A DNA stretch of 64,000 nt from an uncultured Eubacteriales bacterium. GTDB lineage: Bacteria > Bacillota > Clostridia > Christensenellales > Aristaeellaceae. A program made the position numbers and the translations under genes. Under the pieces are notes generated by a model. That model did not search any database and had not been told where the DNA came from. It saw nothing but the letters and a program-made list of their open reading frames with translations. This document shows, piece by piece, positions 58,995-64,000 of the stretch; position 1 is the stretch's first letter; each line of letters opens with the position of its first letter. Location: contig CACXBB010000001.1 of assembly GCA_902765735.1 (NCBI GenBank), forward strand, positions 24,638 to 88,637, written 5' to 3'.

Positions 58995-59030
58995 GAAAAA
59001 ACGGAATCGCTCCGCGCGGGGCGATTCCGT
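58995..59030 (-). terminator. Terminator of the SH3-domain gene
   Basis: ACGGAATCGC / GCGATTCCGT stem (59001-59010, 59021-59030) with an inner GC part, followed on the minus strand by six T. Confidence 0.85.
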
Positions 59031-59045
59031 GAAAGATCGGTGGGA

Positions 59046-59519
59046 TCAGGGCTTGGTCAGGGCGCTGACCTTGATATAGCCGCCCTTGCCGGACAGGGTC
59101 TTGACGTAGGCCCATTTTCCGCGAACCTGGTAGACCAGCACCAGCGTATTGCTCTTCAGCCGCTTGACGCCCCTGGACTTGGCGCTGGCCTTGCGGCGCA
59201 TGGTCACGGCCTTGTTGGTGTAGTACACCTGCTTGGAATTGGCGGCGCCGTAGGAGGTGAGGAACCTTTTATAGACGTAGCCGACCTTCCCGCCGCTGGT
59301 GCGCACCTTGTAGAAGGCGTTGACCTTCTTGCCGGTATACAACACCTTCGTGCCCTTCTTGAGGCTCTTGATGACCGAGTAATCGCCGGGGCCCGAGCGC
59401 AGCCTCGCGCCATTGACACTGACCTTCATGACCTTGACGATGGAAGCGCTTGCCGGCACGGCAAACAGGGAGACCAGGATCACCAGGCCAAGGACAGCCG
59501 CCAATAATCTGCGTTTCAA
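59046..59519 (-). CDS. Secreted protein with two bacterial SH3 domains
   Basis: 157 residues from a TTG start (giving MKRRLLAAVLG; the GGGGG run is about 6 nt upstream, whereas the GTG at 59528 overlaps it). Signal peptide ending ASA. Two SH3b domains: the first has GARLRSGPGDYSVIKSLKKG, the second AVTMRRKASAKSRGVKRLKS. Strongly basic. Such domains bind peptidoglycan stem peptides. No catalytic domain, so likely a wall-binding accessory protein. Confidence 0.82.
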   Translation of the reverse strand: MKRRLLAAVLGLVILVSLFAVPASASIVKVMKVSVNGARLRSGPGDYSVIKSLKKGTKVLYTGKKVNAFYKVRTSGGKVGYVYKRFLTSYGAANSKQVYYTNKAVTMRRKASAKSRGVKRLKSNTLVLVYQVRGKWAYVKTLSGKGGYIKVSALTKP

Positions 59520-59611
59520 AACCGACACCCCCTAAACTCACTCCTATTGTAACATAACTTGCGGAGAAACACAAGCGAATATTGTCGAAAATACAGCTTT
59601 TGGATGAAAAA

Positions 59612-60565
59612 TTAATTAAAGTAGACCAGCTCTTCCTTCGGCGCGTGGGTGGGCTGGACCTTCTGCTCGGTCAGCACGATGGCGTCGCAGTTGTGCAGCA
59701 CGCTGAAGCTCTTTTCGACCCGGGCTTCGAGCATGATCCAGTCGTTGGTCTTCGGGGCCTGGCCCTTGTACTGGCACAGAAAGCCGATGCCGCCGATGTC
59801 CTCGGCGCAGCAGGTCATGACGTGCCGCCCGAACACATAGCAGTTCCTGGGCATGTCCTCCATGCGGAAGGCGCGGCCCCGGGCGCGGATGGTCTTGCCG
59901 TCGTAGCGCTCGGGATGCTCCATGGCGTCGAGGTAGAAGGTGCCGAAGTCCTCATCGCCGATCTGGATGGGGGAGGCCTTCACGTCATAAGGCAGGTCCT
60001 CGTCGGACACGCCGTCGTCGGTGGTGCCGTCCAGGTTCTCAAAGAATATGCGCGTGGTGTTGTTGATGCCCTTCACCGAGCGGCGGTACTTGCTCTTGGT
60101 GGTGTTCTCGTTGCACCGGTTGAAGATCACCAGGTCGGCCTCCTTCAGGCCGTCGGCCATGTACTTGCGCATGTTCTTTAAGTAGATCTCGAAGGTGGAG
60201 GCGTCCACCAGGTCGATGATCTGCGCAAGCTCCCAGCTATCGGGCTTCTTGGCCTGATAAAGCGTCTCCAACAGCCAGGTGGCGTTGTACTCGATGATCA
60301 CGCGCTCCGGCTTGTACTCGTTGTTCAGTCGTGCCAGCTTGTGACCGGCGATGTCCCGCGCCTGCTCCAGGTTGATCAGCACGGCGTTGGCCTTTTTGAG
60401 GACCTCGGGATTGTATTCGTCCTCGCCCTCCTCGCAGCACAGCAAAAGCGTGCGCTCGCCCTCGGTGAAGCCCTCGTCGGTCAGCATCTCGGTGACGAAG
60501 CGGGTCTTGCCGCTGCCCAGGAAGCCGGTGATGATGTATACGGGTACGGTAGTGATGCTCTGCAT
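59612..60565 (-). CDS. CobW-like G3E GTPase fused to a YcgQ-type (DUF1980) C-terminal domain
   Basis: 317 residues. N-terminal P-loop GFLGSGKT and Walker B-like ERVIIEYNATW of the G3E family. It lacks the GCxCC metal motif, having LLLCCEEGE instead. From about residue 205 the sequence changes to a domain like the C-terminus of YcgQ/TIGR03943 proteins: a YDGKTIRARGRAFR segment and VMTCCAEDIGGIGF. In Bacillus ycgQ lies with a permease gene linked to metal limitation. It ends 3 nt after the other G3E GTPase, forming an operon. Metal trafficking is inferred. Confidence 0.75.
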   Translation of the reverse strand: MQSITTVPVYIITGFLGSGKTRFVTEMLTDEGFTEGERTLLLCCEEGEDEYNPEVLKKANAVLINLEQARDIAGHKLARLNNEYKPERVIIEYNATWLLETLYQAKKPDSWELAQIIDLVDASTFEIYLKNMRKYMADGLKEADLVIFNRCNENTTKSKYRRSVKGINNTTRIFFENLDGTTDDGVSDEDLPYDVKASPIQIGDEDFGTFYLDAMEHPERYDGKTIRARGRAFRMEDMPRNCYVFGRHVMTCCAEDIGGIGFLCQYKGQAPKTNDWIMLEARVEKSFSVLHNCDAIVLTEQKVQPTHAPKEELVYFN

Positions 60566-60568
60566 GGT

Positions 60569-61624
60569 TTAAACTCCAAACAATTCCCTGATGGCACTCT
60601 CCTTGAGATGGCAGCCGATCACGCACAGGCGGCCGGTGTAGTCGGCGCTGCCGTAGCGCACGTCCACCTCGTCGGGCACGTAGTCGAAGTGCAGCCAGCG
60701 CCCGTCGGTGAGGGGCAGTATGCCCTTGGCGCGGAGGATGTCGCCGTAGAGATCGAACTCCTCCAGTTGGTCGATGGCGTGGCGCAGGGCGGCCTCGTCG
60801 AACTTCTTCGGGGTCTCGATGCCGATGTTCTCGAAGATCTCGTCCGCGTGGTGGTGCTCGCCGCAGCCGCAGGAGCAGCCCTCGCCGTGCTCGTGGTGGT
60901 GCTCGTGATGATGCTCGTGGTCGTGATCATGGTCGTGCTCATGCTCATGGTCATGATGGTGCTCATGATCGTGGTCGTGTTGATGGTGGCGGTCCCCCTC
61001 GGGCAGATCGTCGACGGTCAGCAGGAAGGAGGGATGCTCGATGGTCTCCAGCATCTGGAGGGCGCTCAGATCATCCCAGGGCGTGGTGATGATGCGGGCC
61101 TTGGGGTTGTGCTCCCGGAGCAGGGCCACGGCCTTCTCGATCTTGTCCTCCGTTGTCATCTGGGTGCGGCTGAGTATGATGGTCTCGGCGGACTCGATCT
61201 GGTCGATGAAGAACTCGCCAAAGTTGCGGGCGTACATGCGGCACTTGCCGACGTCGGCCACGGTGGCGCAGCCGGACAGCTCGATAGAATGGGTCCTGGC
61301 CACGTCGTCCACCACCCGGCGGATGTCGGACAGCTTGCCCACGCCGGAGGGCTCGATGAGTATGCGGTCGGGGTGGTACTGGTCGATGAGCTGGCCCAGG
61401 GCCTCGGTGAAATCGCCCACCAGGGTGCAGCAGATGCAGCCGGAGTTCAGCTCGGTGATCTGCACGCCGGTGTCCTTCATGAAGCCGCCGTCGATGCCGA
61501 CTTCGCCGTATTCGTTCTCCAGCAGGACCACCTTTTCGCCCGCGAACGCGCCGTCCAGCAGCTTTTTGATCAGCGTGGTCTTGCCCGCGCCGAGGAAGCC
61601 TGAGATGATGTTGACCTTTGCCAT
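60569..61624 (-). CDS. G3E family GTPase (COG0523) with a His-rich metal loop
   Basis: 351 residues. P-loop GFLGAGKT, metal motif GCICCTL (CxCC), IEPSGVG, and a C-terminal CobW_C domain. Between them about 50 residues (60840-60995) are almost only His, Asp and Glu, ending CSCGCGEHHH, a metal store or sensor. COG0523 proteins insert or traffic Zn, Co or Ni using GTP. Start ATG 61624 is preferred over 61645 because AGGTGA is about 8 nt upstream. First gene of the pair. Confidence 0.9.
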   Translation of the reverse strand: MAKVNIISGFLGAGKTTLIKKLLDGAFAGEKVVLLENEYGEVGIDGGFMKDTGVQITELNSGCICCTLVGDFTEALGQLIDQYHPDRILIEPSGVGKLSDIRRVVDDVARTHSIELSGCATVADVGKCRMYARNFGEFFIDQIESAETIILSRTQMTTEDKIEKAVALLREHNPKARIITTPWDDLSALQMLETIEHPSFLLTVDDLPEGDRHHQHDHDHEHHHDHEHEHDHDHDHEHHHEHHHEHGEGCSCGCGEHHHADEIFENIGIETPKKFDEAALRHAIDQLEEFDLYGDILRAKGILPLTDGRWLHFDYVPDEVDVRYGSADYTGRLCVIGCHLKESAIRELFGV

Positions 61625-61694
61625 TTTTAATTCACCTGTCTTCATATCGTATTCGCCGTCATGTGGCGGTGTGTGGCAAAATCTACCGTTGGAT

Positions 61695-61723
61695 ATGATA
61701 CCCCTTTTGACCGCCTTTGTCAT
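61695..61723 (-). promoter_or_regulatory. Promoter of the G3E GTPase operon
   Basis: Minus strand ATGACA (61718-61723), 17 nt, TATCAT (61695-61700). No clear Zur palindrome overlaps it. Confidence 0.6.
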
Positions 61724-61770
61724 GCAAAACGATGTGAATTCACGAAATAATAACCTTGTTATTCGCGGGG

Positions 61771-62472
61771 TCAGAGGCTGCGCAGCAGCTTCACGCAACG
61801 CCCCAGCACCTTGACGGTCTGCATGTTGCCCACGACGGCGGAAAACTCGTGGTCGAAGGCCTGCATCTGTATGCGCCCGCCGTCCAGCTTCATCAGCTTG
61901 CGCACCATGCGCTCGCCGCCGTACTCCACCAGCATCAGCCGGTCGTCCTCGGCCTTGTTCGCGGGCACCACCAGCAAGAGGTCCCCGGCGTACACCCTGA
62001 AGCCCCGGAGCATGTCGTCCGGGCAGCGGTAGTAGAGCACCTTATCCGGCGCGCCGCCCTCGATCTTCCCGGAGACGATGGGGGTGAGCACATGGTCGAT
62101 CACGACCCCGTCCGGGGCCATCACCGGCACCCGCTTCACCACGCCGCCCAGCGCGTCCAGCCAGGCGTCGTTGGACTCCGCCTGCGCCTGCCGGTCGGGG
62201 GCGTTCTGCTCCTCCACGGGCAGTATGTAGGCGCGGGGCCTGGGCCGCAGCTTCACCGGCGGCTCGGAGGCCACCTCCAGCTCGGTGGAGACGGGGTTTT
62301 TAACCCCCAGCACCCTGAGGATGCGCTGGGCCTGGTCGTCGGACACGATCTTGCGCCCGGACTCCACGTCCTTGATGAAGCTCTCCGCCAGGCCGCACTT
62401 CTTGCCCAGCGCCTTCTCGCTCAGCTTCGCCTTCAGGCGCGCCGCGCGGATGGTATCGCCCAAACGGCTCAT
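61771..62472 (-). CDS. XRE-type repressor with an S24-like C-terminal domain, catalytic serine missing
   Basis: 233 residues. N-terminal helix-turn-helix (LGDTIRAARLKAKLSEKALG, then GLAESFIKDVESGR) and a linker. The C-terminal fold is like LexA/CI (RGFRVYAGDLLLVVPA, then GERMVRKLMKLDGG). The self-cleavage serine, normally in a G-D-S-M-x-P motif, is replaced here by PDDM, while the Lys remains (VRKL). So it is a regulator that probably cannot autocleave. It begins 3 nt after the upstream L,D-transpeptidase gene and is likely co-transcribed. It is not LexA itself. Confidence 0.8.
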   Translation of the reverse strand: MSRLGDTIRAARLKAKLSEKALGKKCGLAESFIKDVESGRKIVSDDQAQRILRVLGVKNPVSTELEVASEPPVKLRPRPRAYILPVEEQNAPDRQAQAESNDAWLDALGGVVKRVPVMAPDGVVIDHVLTPIVSGKIEGGAPDKVLYYRCPDDMLRGFRVYAGDLLLVVPANKAEDDRLMLVEYGGERMVRKLMKLDGGRIQMQAFDHEFSAVVGNMQTVKVLGRCVKLLRSL

Positions 62473-62475
62473 CGG

Positions 62476-64000
62476 TCATTCCTCCGTTATCGTCAGCATG
62501 TCCCCCTCGGCGGCCGGTTCGGCGGCTTCGGGGATCGCGTCGTCAGGGACGATACCGTCAGACGGCGCGTCCGTCAGCGCCTCCATGTCCTCCTCCGATA
62601 CCTCGACGACGACCTCCTCCGTCTCCTCGGGGATCGCTTCGGCCTCGAGCTCCAGGCCGCTGTCCGTCTCCTCTTCAAGGCCGGGGTCGGGGAGGGTTTC
62701 GTCGCCGTCCGACGCTGCGGCGGCCTGGGCTGCTTCGGACGTTTCGGCGACGATGCCGTCGGTCTCGGCGACGATGCCGTCAGTCTCGGCGGCGACGGTG
62801 TCGGCCTCGGCGGCGACGGTGTCCGTTCCGGCGGCGACGGTGTCCGTCCCGGCGGCGCTGTCCGCCTCCGTGGGGATGTAGACCTCGGGCGTGGGCTCCG
62901 ACTTGGATTCGGTGGCGATGGCGACCTCCACATAGCCGCTCTCGGTGACGCTCTCGTTGTAGAAGGTGAGGGAGCTGCGCTTAACGTAGCCCGTGCGCCC
63001 GTCGGCGCGGACCCTGGCCCACTGGCCGCTGTCGGACAGCACCCGCATGGTGGACTTGTACTTGAGCTTTTTGACCGTCTTGCCCTTCTTGGAGGCGGTC
63101 TGGCGCATCCTGACGCCGGAGTGGGCCTTGACCCGGGCCATCCGGGCGTCGGTGGTGACCGTGCCCAGGGCGTAGGGGGTGCTGCCGAAGCTCTGGCGCA
63201 CCTGTTCGGCGCGCTCGGCGATGTCGGCTTGCAGATTGCCGTCGGCGCTGCCGGTGACGGCGTAGCCGAAGGCGTTCTGATAGTTCCGCACGCCCTCCGC
63301 GGTCGTGCCGCTGAAGCTGCCGTCCGCGCCGCCCTGCATCATCAGAAGGGTGATCAGGTTGGTCTGGAGCGCGGCGACCGCCGGACCCGCGCTGCCCTCG
63401 GACAGGGTGATCTCGGCGCCGATGGGGGCGGTGTCCGCAAATATGACGTCCCACAGAGACTGGTTGACCCGGCCGGTCTTCTTGACGCTGCACGCGCCCT
63501 GGAACGCCTTCACCGCCGTGACGGTGCTCTTGCCCATCACGCCGTTGATCTCGCCGCCGTAGTAGCCCAGCGCGTTGAGCCGGGTCTGCAGCTGCGTGAC
63601 CAGGCTGCCGGTGCTGCCCTTGCCCAGCGGCAGGGGGGACTCCTTCGGCTTGCGGCCCATGAAGCTGTCGTAGGTCTGATTGTCGCGGATGAAGGTCTTG
63701 CGCTTGAGCTTGCTGCGCAGCCTGGAGTTGGTCTTGCCGCTGGAATAGATGCGGCACTTGGTGCCGGTGCCGCAGTTTTCGGCGATGAACTTCGCGTCGT
63801 TCACCCGAAGCCGCACGCAGCCGTGCGAGGCCTTGGAGCCCAGCGCCCGGGTGGAAGAGCCGGTGGGACCCTTCTTGGCCGAGGTGAACAGCGTGGAGTG
63901 GAACAGTATGCCGCCGGTGATGCGGGTCGCCCACTTCGCGTAGCACTTGAACTTCGGGAAATAGTACCACTCCGAGCGCTCCGAGGAGCCCCTGGAGGGC
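62476..64000 (-). CDS. Modular L,D-transpeptidase with PG-binding and SH3 domains, 5' end missing
   Basis: Partial: 507 residues visible; the frame is open to the window end, so the N-terminus lies beyond 64000. Order: YkuD domain with GGILFHS (catalytic His) and SHGCVRL (catalytic Cys), a PG_binding_1 domain (GSLVTQLQTRLNALGYYGGE), a second PG-binding-like part, an SH3b domain (GVRMRQTASKKGKTVKKLKY), and a 140-residue acidic tail with repeats of DTVAAETD and DGIVAET. It would make 3-3 cross-links in peptidoglycan. Upstream of the S24-like repressor in the same direction. Confidence 0.9.
   Translation of the reverse strand, partial: PSRGSSERSEWYYFPKFKCYAKWATRITGGILFHSTLFTSAKKGPTGSSTRALGSKASHGCVRLRVNDAKFIAENCGTGTKCRIYSSGKTNSRLRSKLKRKTFIRDNQTYDSFMGRKPKESPLPLGKGSTGSLVTQLQTRLNALGYYGGEINGVMGKSTVTAVKAFQGACSVKKTGRVNQSLWDVIFADTAPIGAEITLSEGSAGPAVAALQTNLITLLMMQGGADGSFSGTTAEGVRNYQNAFGYAVTGSADGNLQADIAERAEQVRQSFGSTPYALGTVTTDARMARVKAHSGVRMRQTASKKGKTVKKLKYKSTMRVLSDSGQWARVRADGRTGYVKRSSLTFYNESVTESGYVEVAIATESKSEPTPEVYIPTEADSAAGTDTVAAGTDTVAAEADTVAAETDGIVAETDGIVAETSEAAQAAAASDGDETLPDPGLEEETDSGLELEAEAIPEETEEVVVEVSEEDMEALTDAPSDGIVPDDAIPEAAEPAAEGDMLTITEE

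Noticed and set aside
61771..62472. The cellular LexA
   Set aside because: The HTH is XRE-like rather than the LexA winged helix and the catalytic serine is absent, so it is a separate S24-like regulator.

Overview
The window is 64 kb of GC-rich (by eye roughly 60-65%) bacterial chromosome. It points to a spore-forming anaerobe of the class Clostridia (Bacillota). The evidence is a sporulation sigma-G gene, a complete Rnf complex in the clostridial order C-D-G-E-A-B, reverse rubrerythrin and an MBL-rubredoxin fusion, a T-box leader on metG, a LexA (DinR-type) box at uvrB, Shine-Dalgarno sites close to AGGAGG, and consensus sigma-A promoters. I cannot name the genus. No phage, insertion sequence, rRNA operon or CRISPR array is visible.

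Layout. 0-3.6 kb: 3' part of a copper P-type ATPase with an in-frame CopZ-like C-terminus, an MBL-rubredoxin protein and a DUF1304 membrane protein. 3.7-11 kb: tRNA-Ala(GGC), a large degenerate-GGDEF/EAL protein, rubrerythrin with a small membrane ORF and a duplicated 3' fragment, nudC and pgi. 11-16 kb: a complete branched-chain amino-acid-type ABC transporter (livJHMGF). 16-20.4 kb: UPF0371 protein, FGGY kinase, sigG. 20.6-26.8 kb: uvrA, an M42 peptidase and uvrB. 27-35.8 kb: rnfC-rnfDG(fused)-rnfE-rnfA-rnfB-nrfA-resB-ccsA plus an HPr-like gene. This looks like one energy module in which ferredoxin/NADH-linked Rnf is encoded together with ammonia-forming nitrite reductase and the system II machinery that attaches its hemes. 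36-42.9 kb: SDR oxidoreductase, lipoprotein with peptidoglycan-binding repeats, a polytopic membrane protein, an Ig-domain surface protein and tgt. 43.5-47.2 kb: a ribose/galactose-type sugar ABC transporter. 47.4-54 kb: small membrane protein, DUF1858 protein, phosphohexomutase, D,D-carboxypeptidase, a secreted FMN/FAD reductase and yajC. 54-64 kb: Cys-rich spore-surface-like protein, metG-tatD under a T-box, pyridoxal kinase, SH3 protein, two G3E GTPases, an S24-like repressor and an L,D-transpeptidase that runs off the end.

Non-coding structure is unusually rich. At least two families of dispersed palindromic repeats occupy most long intergenic gaps, and one copy sits inside the metG T-box leader. 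Two heptamer arrays are present. The tgt/rbsC convergent gap carries three hairpins with unrelated stems but nearly the same 11-nt loop, bracketed by inverted pairs of a 32-bp repeat. The Rnf-NrfA-Ccs module and the constant-loop hairpins are the best candidates for something not previously described.
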